This document shows, piece after piece, positions 52,332 to 61,013 of a stretch of DNA of 64,000 bases. Below the pieces are notes generated by a model. The model saw only the letters and a program-made list of their open reading frames with translations, was not told where the DNA came from and did not search any database. Numbering within the stretch: the stretch's first letter is position 1; every line of letters starts with the position of its first letter. The translations under genes and the position numbers were made by a program. The DNA comes from Pseudonocardia cypriaca (GTDB lineage Bacteria; Actinomycetota; Actinomycetes; Mycobacteriales; Pseudonocardiaceae), in NCBI RefSeq assembly GCF_006717045.1, contig NZ_VFPH01000001.1, positions 3,472,001 through 3,536,000 on the forward strand. Direction: 5' to 3'.

Positions 52332-53144
52332 TCACGACCCCACGAGGCTCGGCGCCAGCCGTTCCAGGGTCGCCAGCTCGCCCGGACCACCCAACGGCGA
52401 GATCACGACGTGGTCGGCCCCCGCGGCCTCCTGCTCCCGCAGGCGGGCGAGCACCCGGTCGGCCCCGCCCCAAGCGAAGGTGGCGTCGACGAGGCCGTCA
52501 CTCATCTCGCGGATCTCGGTGTCGGTGAACCCCATCCGCGAGAACGCGGCCGCGTAGCCGCCCACCCTGGACAGGAAGCCCAGCGGCTCGCGCGCCGCGG
52601 CCCTCGCCGTCTGCGCGTCCTCGTCGAGGACGACGAGCTGGTCGACCACCAGCGTCGAGCCGCCGCCGAGCCGGTCACGGACCCACGCGGTGTACTCGGG
52701 GTTCACCAGCAGCGTGACGGCGCCGCCGAACCGGTCCCGTGCCAGGTCCAGCTTCCGCGGCCCGAGCGCCGCGAGCAGCCGCCGCTCCCGCGGCACCACG
52801 GCTTCGAGCTCGTCGAGGGCGGTGCCCAGTGCCGCCAGTGCACCGGCCTGTGTGCGTTGGGGACCGCCGAGACCCACCACGAGGCGGCCCGGCGCGATCG
52901 CTTCGGCCTCGGCGTACAGCTCGGCAATGGCCTCGGGGCCGTGCACGTCGAGGGCGATGATCCCCGGGACCACCGCCACCCGGGTCGTGGCACGCAGGAT
53001 CCGCAGCAGCGGTTCGAGCGTGGTCAGCTGCCCGCCGGCCACCCAGATGGACGTGTAGCCCCACCCCTCGACGGCGCGGGCGTGCTCCTCCAGGTCGTCG
53101 GTCACGGTGAGGGCGGCGCCGTAGCGCTCCAGTGCTTCGATCAC
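52332..53144 (-). CDS. LLM-class F420-dependent oxidoreductase (TIGR03620-like)
   Basis: This 270-residue luciferase-like TIM barrel has HARAVEGWGYTSIWVAGGQ, VVPGIIALDVHG and VVGLGGPQRTQ. It probably uses F420. Start GTG 53144 lies 7 bases after a -10-like TACCGT with no Shine-Dalgarno, so the message may be leaderless. Its promoter has a 19-base spacer with a dyad, as in MerR-controlled genes. It diverges from the second importer operon. Confidence 0.82.
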   Translation of the reverse strand: MIEALERYGAALTVTDDLEEHARAVEGWGYTSIWVAGGQLTTLEPLLRILRATTRVAVVPGIIALDVHGPEAIAELYAEAEAIAPGRLVVGLGGPQRTQAGALAALGTALDELEAVVPRERRLLAALGPRKLDLARDRFGGAVTLLVNPEYTAWVRDRLGGGSTLVVDQLVVLDEDAQTARAAAREPLGFLSRVGGYAAAFSRMGFTDTEIREMSDGLVDATFAWGGADRVLARLREQEAAGADHVVISPLGGPGELATLERLAPSLVGS

Positions 53145-53151
53145 GGGACCG

Positions 53152-53182
53152 ACGGTAGGAGCTGAACCTCACTTCAGGTCAA
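53152..53182 (-). promoter_or_regulatory. MerR-type promoter with 19-bp spacer
   Basis: On the minus strand, TTGACC (53182-53177) and TACCGT (53157-53152) are 19 bases apart. The spacer contains a dyad, with TGACCT and AGGTTCA arms around GAAGTG. A 17-base spacing is normal; 19 with a spacer dyad is the hallmark of MerR-family activation by DNA untwisting. No merR gene is in the window. Confidence 0.6.
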
Positions 53183-53245
53183 CTCCGGACCCGAAGTGCT
53201 GGGATCGACTGGTCGGACCACTGCCGCGGTGAGAGGATCTTCCGG

Positions 53246-54763
53246 GTGACGCATTCGCTCCTCCGCCCGGGCGTCCTCCTGCTCGCCGGTGCCCTGCTCG
53301 CCGCCGGCTGCTCCGCCGGGTCCACCGCCTCCCCCGGCGTGGCTCCCGGAAGCCCGGACGCACCGCTGCGGATCGGGCTCACCGCCGAGCCGGCCAACCT
53401 CGACTTCACCCGCACCGACGGCGCCGCGATCCCCGAGGCGCTGCTGGTCAACGTCTACGAGGGCCTGGTCGAGCTGAACCAGGAGACCGGCGAGATCGAG
53501 CCCGCCCTCGCCGAGTCCTGGACCGTCAGCCCCGACGGCCTCGTCTACGACTTCACCCTGCGCGAGGACGTCACGTTCTCGAACGGCGAGCCGTTCACCG
53601 CCGACGACGTGAAGTTCAGCATCGAGCGGGTGAAGTCCGACGCCTGGACGGTCTCGCTCAAGAGCGCCATGGGCGTCGTGTCCGGGGTCGAGGTGGTGTC
53701 CCCGACGCACGCGCGGGTCACGCTCGGCCAGCCGAGCAACAGCTGGCTCTTCCGGATGACCACCCGCATCGGCGCGATGTTCGACCCGTCCGGCGTCGGC
53801 GACCTCGCGAACACGCCCGTCGGCACCGGCCCGTACACGGTCTCGGAGTTCCGCCGCGGCGACCGCCTCGTCCTCACCCGCCGCGACGGGTACTGGGGCG
53901 ACGCCCCCGCCATCCGCCAGGTCGACCTGCAGTACTTCAAGGACGCGACCGCCGCCGTCAACGCGCTCCTCACCGACGGCATCGACGTGATCGGCACCGT
54001 GCAGGCACCAGAGGCGCTCGCGCAGTTCGACGGTGACAGCCGCTTCCAGGTGATCGAGGGCACCACCAACGGCGAGGTCACCCTCGCCATGAACGGCGCG
54101 ACCGGACCCACGAGCGACGTCCGGGTCCGCCGCGCCATCGCGATGGCCATTGACCACCAGGCCGTGCTGAACACGGCCTGGGCGGGGCGCGGCACCCCGA
54201 TCGACAGCATGGTCCCGCCCACCGACCCGTGGTACCAGCCGCTGCCCGACGTCACCCCGTACAACCCGGACGCAGCGCGGGCGCTGCTCGCCGAGGCCGG
54301 CACCCCGAACCTCTCGCTGCGGTTCCGGATCGCGAACCTGCCCTACGCCGTCGCGGCGGCGCAGGTGGTGCAGAGCCAGCTCGCGGCCGTCGGCGTCCAG
54401 ACCCAGATCGAGCCCCTCGAGTTCCCCGCCCGCTGGCTGGAGCAGGTGTTCAAGAACGCCGACTACGACCTCTCGATCGTCGCGCACGTCGAGCCGCGGG
54501 ACATCCGCACCTTCGGCGACCCGAGCTACTACTGGCGCTACACCAACCCGGAGGTGCAGCGGCTGCTCACCGAGTCGGAGACCGGCAGCCAGCAGCAGCA
54601 GATCGACGACCTGCGGCAGGTGGGGCGGCTCATCGCCGAGGACGCAGCGGCCGACTGGCTCTTCCTGCTGCCGAACCTGATCGTCGCCGACGCCGACGTC
54701 AAGGGCCTCCCCCGCAACCGCATCGGCGAGGCGCTCGACCTCACCGCGCTGTCGCGCGGGTAG
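53246..54763 (+). CDS. Family 5 ABC substrate-binding lipoprotein (second importer)
   Basis: This 505-residue binding protein has lipobox LLAAGC, a short Ser/Gly linker and the family-5 core (EPALAESWTVSPDGLVYDFT, GTGPYTVSEFRRGDRLVL, DVRVRRAIAMAIDHQAVL). First gene of an eight-gene rightward unit. GTG 53246 has AGAGG about 9 bases upstream. It ends 2 bases before the first permease. Substrate unknown; the downstream enzymes suggest an amide or peptide-like compound. Confidence 0.92.
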   Translation: MTHSLLRPGVLLLAGALLAAGCSAGSTASPGVAPGSPDAPLRIGLTAEPANLDFTRTDGAAIPEALLVNVYEGLVELNQETGEIEPALAESWTVSPDGLVYDFTLREDVTFSNGEPFTADDVKFSIERVKSDAWTVSLKSAMGVVSGVEVVSPTHARVTLGQPSNSWLFRMTTRIGAMFDPSGVGDLANTPVGTGPYTVSEFRRGDRLVLTRRDGYWGDAPAIRQVDLQYFKDATAAVNALLTDGIDVIGTVQAPEALAQFDGDSRFQVIEGTTNGEVTLAMNGATGPTSDVRVRRAIAMAIDHQAVLNTAWAGRGTPIDSMVPPTDPWYQPLPDVTPYNPDAARALLAEAGTPNLSLRFRIANLPYAVAAAQVVQSQLAAVGVQTQIEPLEFPARWLEQVFKNADYDLSIVAHVEPRDIRTFGDPSYYWRYTNPEVQRLLTESETGSQQQQIDDLRQVGRLIAEDAAADWLFLLPNLIVADADVKGLPRNRIGEALDLTALSRG

Positions 54764-54765
54764 CC

Positions 54766-55713
54766 GTGCTGGTCCAGCTGGTCCGCCGCACGGCCGTGTT
54801 CGTCGCCAGCCTGGTGGTGGCGTCGGTCGTCGTGTTCGCGTTCATGTCGGTGCTGCCGGGCGACCCGGCCCGCGTCGCGCTGGGCGTCAACGCCACCGAG
54901 GAGGCGGTCGCGGCCACCCGCGCGGCGTTCGGCACCGACCGCCCGCTCGTCGTGCAGTACCTGGACTGGGTCGGCGGGCTGCCGGTCGGCGACTTCGGCC
55001 GTTCCTACGTCACCGACGTCGACGTCGGGCCGCAGATCCTCGACCGGCTGCTGGTCACCACGTGGCTCGTGCTGACCGGGATGGCGGTCGCGCTGGTGGT
55101 GGCGCTGCCCCTCGGCGTGCTCGCCGCCGTGCACCACCGGCGGGCCGCCGGCACCGCGATCTCGGCGTTCAGCCAGGTCGGGGTGGCGATCCCGAGCTTC
55201 CTGGCCGGCATCCTGCTCGTCACGGTCTTCGCCGTGCGGCTGGGCTGGCTGCCTTCGGGCGGGTGGGTCCCACCCGCGCAGGACCCCGTCGAGTTCCTGC
55301 GCCGCCTGCTGCTCCCGGCGCTCGCGCTCGGCCTCGTGCAGGGCGCGGTGCTCACCCGCTACGTCCGCTCAGCCGTGCTCGACGTGCTGCGCGAGGACTA
55401 CCTGCGCACCGCCCGCTCCAAGGGCCTCACCCCGGGCCGCGCGCTGGTGCGCCACGGGCTGCGCAACGCCGCGATCCCGGTGGTCACGGTGCTCGGGCTG
55501 CAGCTGGCCACGCTCCTGGTCGGCGCGGTCGTGGTGGAGCGGGTGTTCGTGATCCCCGGGCTCGGCAGCCTGCTGCTCGACGGCGTCGCCAACCGCGACC
55601 TGCTGCTCGTGCAGGGCGTGGTGATCGTGCTGGTGCTGGCCGTGCTGGTGGTCAACTTCCTGGTCGACGTGGCTTACGCGGTGCTCGACCCGCGGCTGCG
55701 GAGAGCGGCATGA
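54766..55713 (+). CDS. Peptide-type ABC importer permease (DppB-like, second importer)
   Basis: This 315-residue permease has six helices, the FMSVLPGDPARVALGVNATE segment and coupling loop ARSKGLTPGRALVRHGLRNA. GTG 54766 starts 2 bases after the binding-protein stop. Overlaps the DppC-like gene by 4 bases. Confidence 0.92.
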   Translation: MLVQLVRRTAVFVASLVVASVVVFAFMSVLPGDPARVALGVNATEEAVAATRAAFGTDRPLVVQYLDWVGGLPVGDFGRSYVTDVDVGPQILDRLLVTTWLVLTGMAVALVVALPLGVLAAVHHRRAAGTAISAFSQVGVAIPSFLAGILLVTVFAVRLGWLPSGGWVPPAQDPVEFLRRLLLPALALGLVQGAVLTRYVRSAVLDVLREDYLRTARSKGLTPGRALVRHGLRNAAIPVVTVLGLQLATLLVGAVVVERVFVIPGLGSLLLDGVANRDLLLVQGVVIVLVLAVLVVNFLVDVAYAVLDPRLRRAA

Positions 55714-56528
55714 CCCGCGTTCCGGCCGCGCTGGTGGTGGGCGCCGCGCTCGTGGGGCTCGTCGTGGCCGCTGCGCTGCTCTCGTTCGTCTGGACTCCCT
55801 ACGACGCGGTGCAGGTCGACCCGGCCAGCCGGCTCGCGCCGCCGGGCGGCGCGCACTGGCTGGGCACCGACACCTTCGGCCGCGACGTGGTGAGCCAGCT
55901 GCTCGTCGGGGCCCGCACCACCCTGTTCGTGGGGGTGGTCGCCGTCGGGCTGGCGGGAGTGGTCGGCACGCCGATCGGCATCCTGGCCGCCATGGGACCG
56001 CGTTGGCTGGGCGAGCTCGTCATGCGGACCAACGACCTGGTGCTCGCGTTCCCCGCGCTGCTGCTCGCGATCATGTTCGGTGCGGTGTACGGGCCGAGCA
56101 CGCTCACCGCGATGGTCGCGATCGGCATCGCGACCGTGCCGTCGTTCGCGCGGCTCGCCCGGGGCGGGGCCCTCCAGGTGCTGGCCACCGAGTACGTGCT
56201 CGCCGCCCGGGCCGCCGGGCGCCCGCGCACCGCGATCGCCGCCCGGCACGTGCTGCCCAACATCGCCGGGATCCTGCTGGTGCAGGCGTCGGTGTCGTTC
56301 GCGATCGCGGTGCTCGCCGAGGCGGCGCTGTCGTTCCTCGGCTTCGGCACCCGCCCGCCGACACCGTCGTGGGGGCGGATGCTGCAGGAGGCGCAGCAGC
56401 TGCTCTACCTGAAGCCCGAGCTCTCGCTGTGGCCAGGGCTCGCGATCGCGCTCGCCGTGCTGGGCTTCAACCTGCTCGGCGACGGCCTGCGCGACCGGTT
56501 CGACCCGCGGCTGGTGGACCGCTCATGA
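55710..56528 (+). CDS. Peptide-type ABC importer permease (DppC-like, second importer)
   Basis: This 272-residue permease has HWLGTDTFGRDVVSQLLVGAR, the DppC signature, and coupling loop YVLAARAAGRPRTAIAARHV, ending LGDGLRDRFDPRLVDRS. It is coupled by ATGA overlaps to the permease before and the fused ATPase after. Confidence 0.93.
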   Translation: MTRVPAALVVGAALVGLVVAAALLSFVWTPYDAVQVDPASRLAPPGGAHWLGTDTFGRDVVSQLLVGARTTLFVGVVAVGLAGVVGTPIGILAAMGPRWLGELVMRTNDLVLAFPALLLAIMFGAVYGPSTLTAMVAIGIATVPSFARLARGGALQVLATEYVLAARAAGRPRTAIAARHVLPNIAGILLVQASVSFAIAVLAEAALSFLGFGTRPPTPSWGRMLQEAQQLLYLKPELSLWPGLAIALAVLGFNLLGDGLRDRFDPRLVDRS

Positions 56529-58432
56529 GCGAGCTCGCGAGCGGATCATCGGCACCGATGACCGCGGTACTGCACGTCGACGGGCTCGACGTCGGCACCG
56601 CCGACCTGCGGCTCGTCTCCGACGTCTCGTTCACGATCGCGGCCGGTGAGCGGGTGGGGTTGATCGGCGAGTCCGGCTCGGGCAAGTCGCTCACCGCGCT
56701 CGCGATGATGGGCCTGCTCCCCGATGGCGTGCACGCCGGCGGGTCGGTGCGGCTCGCGGGCGTCGGCCACGACCTCGTCGGCGCGCCGGAGCCGCGCATG
56801 GCCGCCGTGCGCGGCGCGGCGATGACGATGGTGTTCCAGGAACCGATGTCGGCGCTGAACCCGTCGATGCGGGTGGGCGACCAGGTCGCCGAGGTCATGC
56901 TGTTGCACGGCACCCAGCGGGATCGCAGCAACGCCCGGGCCGCCGTCGTGAAGCTCCTCGACAGCGTGCACCTCCCCGAGCCGGAGCGGCTCGCCCGCGC
57001 CTACCCCCACCAGCTCTCCGGCGGGCAGCGCCAGCGCGTGATGATCGCGATCGCGCTGGCCAACGGCCCGTCGGTGCTGCTCGCCGACGAGCCCACCACA
57101 GCGCTCGACGTCACCGTGCAGGCGCAGGTCCTCGACCTGATCCTGACGGGCGTCGCCGAACGCGGCGCGGCCCTGCTGTTCATCACCCACGACCTCGCCG
57201 TCGTGGCCACGGTGTGCGAGCGCGTGATGGTCATGTACGGCGGGCGGATCGTGGAGTCCGGCCCGGTGGAGGAGGTCTTCACGAACCCCCGCCACCCGTA
57301 CACCCAGGGGCTGCTCGCCGCGTCCGACATGACGGGCACCGACGGCAGGCTGCGCACGATCCCCGGCTCCGTGCCGGCCGCGGGCCGGTTCCCCGACGGC
57401 TGCGTGTTCCGCAACCGCTGCCCGAACGCGGCGGACGACTGCGCGGTCCTGCCGCCGTGGACGGAGCAGGACGGCGGCGGCTACGCGTGCCACCACCCGG
57501 TGGGCTCCCCTGAGTCGGCGGGTGAGGCGCTGGTTCAGGAACGCCACGTTCCTGTCCTGCAGGTTCAGGAACGTGGCGTTCCTGAACTTCCGGCGCCCGA
57601 GCCCCTGATCCAGGTCCGCGACCTGCGGCGCACCTACCACCGCCCGCGCACCTCGCTGCGGCACGCCGCACCGCCGGTGCAGGCGCTGCGCGGGGTGTCG
57701 TTCGACATCGCGGAGGGGCAGCGGTTCGGGCTGGTCGGCGAGTCGGGCTCGGGCAAGTCGACGCTGATCCGGCTGCTCGCCGGGCTCGACTCCCCCACCT
57801 CGGGCACGATCACGTTCGACGGCCGGGACGTCGGCGGGCAGCCGGAGCGGCGGCTGCGCTTCCTGCGCGACCAGCTGCAGGTCGTGTTCCAGGACCCGAT
57901 GGGATCGCTCGACCCGCGGATGCGGGTGCGGGACATCGTCGCGGAGCCGCTCGCAGGCAGGGCCGTCGACGCGACCGCCCGGGTGCGGGAGCTCCTCGAG
58001 GCGGTGGGCCTCCCACCGGACGCGGGTGATCGCTACCCCCACCAGTTCTCCGGCGGGCAGCGCCAGCGGATCTCGATCGCGCGGGCGCTCGCGCCCCGGC
58101 CGTCCGTCCTGGTGGCCGACGAACCGGTGAGCGCGCTCGACGTGTCGGTGCGCGCGCAGATCCTCAACCTGCTCGCCGACCTCGTCGAGCGGTTCCGGCT
58201 CACACTGGTGTTCGTCTCGCACGACCTGTCCGTCGTGCGCCACGTCTGCGACACGATCGCCGTGCTGCACCGCGGCGAGCTGGTCGAGCTCGGGCCATCG
58301 GCGCAGGTCGCCGACGCGCCGGAGCACCCGTACACGCGGCGGCTCGTCGCCGCCGTCCCCACGATCCGCGGGGCACTGGCCGGACGCACCGCCTCCGACC
58401 TCGCCCGCGGAACTCCCGAGGAGTCGAAGTGA
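56525..58432 (+). CDS. Fused peptide-type ABC importer ATPases (DppD-DppF in one chain)
   Basis: This 635-residue protein carries two complete ATPase domains. Domain 1 (about 15-270): GESGSGKS, LSGGQRQRVMIAIA, LLADEPTTALD and a cysteine-bearing oligopeptide tail CVFRNRCPNAADDC. A linker at about 320-360 follows. Domain 2 (about 360-620): GESGSGKST, FSGGQRQRISIARA, VADEPVSALDVSV; its C-terminal tail is short and lacks the cysteine cluster. The linker is encoded by a 55-base nested inverted repeat (57533-57587) that reads through in frame as VQERHVPVLQVQERGVPE. Fusion guarantees equal amounts of both ATPases. Confidence 0.93.
   Translation: MSELASGSSAPMTAVLHVDGLDVGTADLRLVSDVSFTIAAGERVGLIGESGSGKSLTALAMMGLLPDGVHAGGSVRLAGVGHDLVGAPEPRMAAVRGAAMTMVFQEPMSALNPSMRVGDQVAEVMLLHGTQRDRSNARAAVVKLLDSVHLPEPERLARAYPHQLSGGQRQRVMIAIALANGPSVLLADEPTTALDVTVQAQVLDLILTGVAERGAALLFITHDLAVVATVCERVMVMYGGRIVESGPVEEVFTNPRHPYTQGLLAASDMTGTDGRLRTIPGSVPAAGRFPDGCVFRNRCPNAADDCAVLPPWTEQDGGGYACHHPVGSPESAGEALVQERHVPVLQVQERGVPELPAPEPLIQVRDLRRTYHRPRTSLRHAAPPVQALRGVSFDIAEGQRFGLVGESGSGKSTLIRLLAGLDSPTSGTITFDGRDVGGQPERRLRFLRDQLQVVFQDPMGSLDPRMRVRDIVAEPLAGRAVDATARVRELLEAVGLPPDAGDRYPHQFSGGQRQRISIARALAPRPSVLVADEPVSALDVSVRAQILNLLADLVERFRLTLVFVSHDLSVVRHVCDTIAVLHRGELVELGPSAQVADAPEHPYTRRLVAAVPTIRGALAGRTASDLARGTPEESK
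57533..57587. repeat. Nested palindrome inside the ATPase linker
   Basis: A 22-base arm (57533-57554, starting GTTCAGGAACGCC) pairs perfectly with 57566-57587 around an 11-base loop. Each arm is itself nearly palindromic (CAGGAACG-CCA-CGTTCCTG). The GGTTCAGGAACG block is also directly repeated at 57532 and 57563. The whole element lies in frame between two ATPase domains, where inserted residues are tolerated. Confidence 0.85.
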
Positions 58433-59607
58433 CATACCCGGTCGACGAGGAGGCCGTCGTCGCGCTGACCCGCGATCTCGTGCGGCTGCGCACGGTGAAC
58501 GAGGACGGCGCGCGGGAAGCACCTGCCGCGCGGCTGGTGGCCGAGACCATGCACTCGTTCGGATGGCAGCCGCAGGTCACCGAGGTGGCACCGGGACGGC
58601 CGAACGTCGTCGCGATCGTCGAGGGCGGCGGTGGCCCGGGCCGAACGCTCGCGTTCGAGGGGCACACCGACGTCGTCACCGAGGGCGACCCGGAGCGCTG
58701 GACCGTCGACCCCTACGGCGCCGAGATCCGCGACGGCCGCCTCTACGGCCGCGGCTCCGCGGACATGAAGTCCGGGGTGGCGGCGATGCTCCACGGCGTG
58801 CGGGCCCTGCAGCTGGCCGGGCCGTTCCCGGGCCGGGTGCTGGTGTGCGCGCTCGTCGACGAGGAAGGGCTGATGCTCGGCGCCAAGCACTTCGCCCGCA
58901 CCGACCTCGCGAAGGGCGTCGACGGGGCGATCATCTGCGAGCCCGAGGAGGGCGAGATCTGCACGTCGGCCAAGGGCGCGGTGCGGATCCGGGTCGACCT
59001 GCTCGGCGCGATGGCCCACGGCGCCATGCCCCAGCACGGGCGCAACCCGCTGCCCGCGGCCGGCCGGCTGCTCGTGGCGCTCGCCGACCTCCAGGACCGG
59101 CTGCAGAAAGCCCATCCGGCCCACGAGCACCTCGGCGAGGTGTACGTGACCCCGACCGTGAGCCGCGCCGGCTCGCTCGACCAGATCAACGTCATCCCCG
59201 CCCGGGCGACGGTCGCCGTCGACGTGCGCACCATCCCCGGGGTGGACCACGCGTCGCTGGTCGAGCGGGTGCGCGAGCTGGCCGCCGAGGCGGGCGCACC
59301 GGACGGGGTCACCTCCGAGCTGACCGTCGTCGACGACCGCCCGTGCGTGGAGATCGCCACCGACCACCCGCTGGTCACCGCGCTCGCCGCCGCCCACGAG
59401 GAGGTGCTCGGCGAGCCCGCGCGCTACGGCGGGGTGCCCGGCGCCACCGACGGCACGATCCTCACCCGCGACGCCGGGATCCCCACCGTCGTCTACGGGC
59501 CCGGCGGGAAGTGGATCGCCCACCAGGCGGACGAGTTCGTGGAGGTGGACGACATCGTCCGGTGCGCGCACGTGTACGCCGCCGCAGCTGATCGGTTCCT
59601 GCGATGA
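58429..59607 (+). CDS. M20-family metallohydrolase (ArgE/DapE-like)
   Basis: This 392-residue protein has the di-zinc M20 layout: FEGHTDVV (His, Asp), GRGSADMKSG (Asp), catalytic VDEEG (Glu-Glu), ICEPEEG and the late histidine in KWIAHQADEF, with a lid domain around residues 180-290. It cleaves an amide bond of an N-acyl amino acid, peptide or similar compound. It overlaps the ATPase gene by 4 bases, so the imported compound is its likely substrate. Confidence 0.88.
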   Translation: MTYPVDEEAVVALTRDLVRLRTVNEDGAREAPAARLVAETMHSFGWQPQVTEVAPGRPNVVAIVEGGGGPGRTLAFEGHTDVVTEGDPERWTVDPYGAEIRDGRLYGRGSADMKSGVAAMLHGVRALQLAGPFPGRVLVCALVDEEGLMLGAKHFARTDLAKGVDGAIICEPEEGEICTSAKGAVRIRVDLLGAMAHGAMPQHGRNPLPAAGRLLVALADLQDRLQKAHPAHEHLGEVYVTPTVSRAGSLDQINVIPARATVAVDVRTIPGVDHASLVERVRELAAEAGAPDGVTSELTVVDDRPCVEIATDHPLVTALAAAHEEVLGEPARYGGVPGATDGTILTRDAGIPTVVYGPGGKWIAHQADEFVEVDDIVRCAHVYAAAADRFLR

Positions 59608-61013
59608 TCCCCGACCTGCCGTTCCCGCCCGGCCTCCCGATCGGCGACGGCTGGGTGCCCGCAGCCACCGCCGACGTCCGGTTCCCCTACGACGGCTCGG
59701 TCGTCGCGCCAGGTCCGGTCGGGACGGTCGCCGACGCGTCGGCGGCACTCGACGCGGCGCTCGCCGTCCGTTCCGAGGCGGCCGCGCTGCCCTCGCGCGT
59801 CCGGCGGGACGTGCTGCTGGCCACCCGCGACGTCCTCGCGGCCCGCCGCGAGGACCTGGAGCAGCTGCTCGTCCTCGAGACCGGCAAGCCCCTCGTCGAC
59901 TGCCGGGTGGAGGTCGACCGCACGCTGGTCACCCTCGCGGCGGCGGCCGAGGAGGTCGCCCGCCTGCACGGCGAGACCGTGCCGCTGGACCTGCTGCCGT
60001 CGGGCGACGGCATGATCGGCTTCTGGACCCGGCGGCCGATCGGCGTGGTCGTCGGGATCACCGGGTTCAACTACCCGCTGCTGCTCGCCGCCCACAAGTT
60101 CGCCCCCGCGGTCGCCGCGGGCTGCCCGGTGATCGGGAAGCCCGCCCCGCAGACGCCCCTCGCGACGTTGTGGCTGGTGCACGCGCTCCGGGAAGCGGGT
60201 GCACCGGAGGCGATGGTCCAGCTCGTCACCGGCGACGCCGAGGTCGGCGCCCGGCTCGTGACCGACCCGCGCATCGGGGCCGTCTCGTTCACGGGCTCGG
60301 CCGAGGTGGGCCACCGGATCGCCCGCTCCGCCGCGCCGCGCAAGGTGCTGCTGGAGCTGGGCTCGAACGCCGCGCTCGTCGTCGCCGCGGACGCCGACCT
60401 GGACGCCGCCGCGGACGCGATCCTGCGCGGCGGCTTCTACGCGTCCGGGCAGGCGTGCATCTCGGTGCAGCGGGTGCTCGTCGAGGAGCCCGTGGCCGAC
60501 GCGCTGCTCGACCGGCTCGCCGCGGGTCTCGCGGACGTCCGGGTCGGGGACCCGCGGGACCCGGCGACCCGGGTCTCCGCGCTGATCGACCCCGGCGCCC
60601 AGAAGCGGGTGGACGAGTGGGTCGACGAGGCGGTCGCCGCCGGCGCGCGGCGGCTGTCGAACGGGGTGCCGACCGTGCTGGCCGACGTCCCGGACGGCCT
60701 GCGGGCGTGGGACGAGGAGGTGTTCGGCCCGGTGGTGTGCGTGCGCACGGTGCCGGACCTGGAGGCGGCGTTCGACGCGGTCAACGCCTCGCGGTACGGC
60801 CTGCACGCGAGCGTTTTCACCCGCTCCCTCGCCTCGGCGTTCCGGGCGATCGACCGCCTGGAGGTGGGCGGCGTCGTGGTGAACGAGGTGCCCGGCTTCC
60901 GCTCGGACACGATGCCCTACGGCGGGGTGAAGGACTCCGGCATCGGGCGGGAAGGCCCGCGGTTCGCGGTGGAGGAGCTGACGGTGACGCGGATGGCGGT
61001 GATCCGACCGTGA
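59604..61013 (+). CDS. NAD(P)-dependent aldehyde dehydrogenase
   Basis: This 469-residue enzyme of the aldehyde dehydrogenase superfamily has the cofactor region VVVGITGFNYPLLLAAHKFA, catalytic glutamate in LLELGSNAAL (the usual GGxxP is changed to GSNAA) and nucleophilic cysteine in ASGQACISVQRV. The C-terminal MPYGGVKDSGIGREGP motif is intact. It would oxidise an aldehyde from the imported compound. Overlaps both neighbours by 4 bases. Confidence 0.9.
   Translation: MIPDLPFPPGLPIGDGWVPAATADVRFPYDGSVVAPGPVGTVADASAALDAALAVRSEAAALPSRVRRDVLLATRDVLAARREDLEQLLVLETGKPLVDCRVEVDRTLVTLAAAAEEVARLHGETVPLDLLPSGDGMIGFWTRRPIGVVVGITGFNYPLLLAAHKFAPAVAAGCPVIGKPAPQTPLATLWLVHALREAGAPEAMVQLVTGDAEVGARLVTDPRIGAVSFTGSAEVGHRIARSAAPRKVLLELGSNAALVVAADADLDAAADAILRGGFYASGQACISVQRVLVEEPVADALLDRLAAGLADVRVGDPRDPATRVSALIDPGAQKRVDEWVDEAVAAGARRLSNGVPTVLADVPDGLRAWDEEVFGPVVCVRTVPDLEAAFDAVNASRYGLHASVFTRSLASAFRAIDRLEVGGVVVNEVPGFRSDTMPYGGVKDSGIGREGPRFAVEELTVTRMAVIRP

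Noticed and set aside
56546..58522. A 658-codon leftward open frame opposite the fused ATPase
   Set aside because: The opposite strand encodes two intact ABC ATPase domains. The leftward translation is His/Arg/Glu-rich without domain signal, a typical GC-rich shadow.
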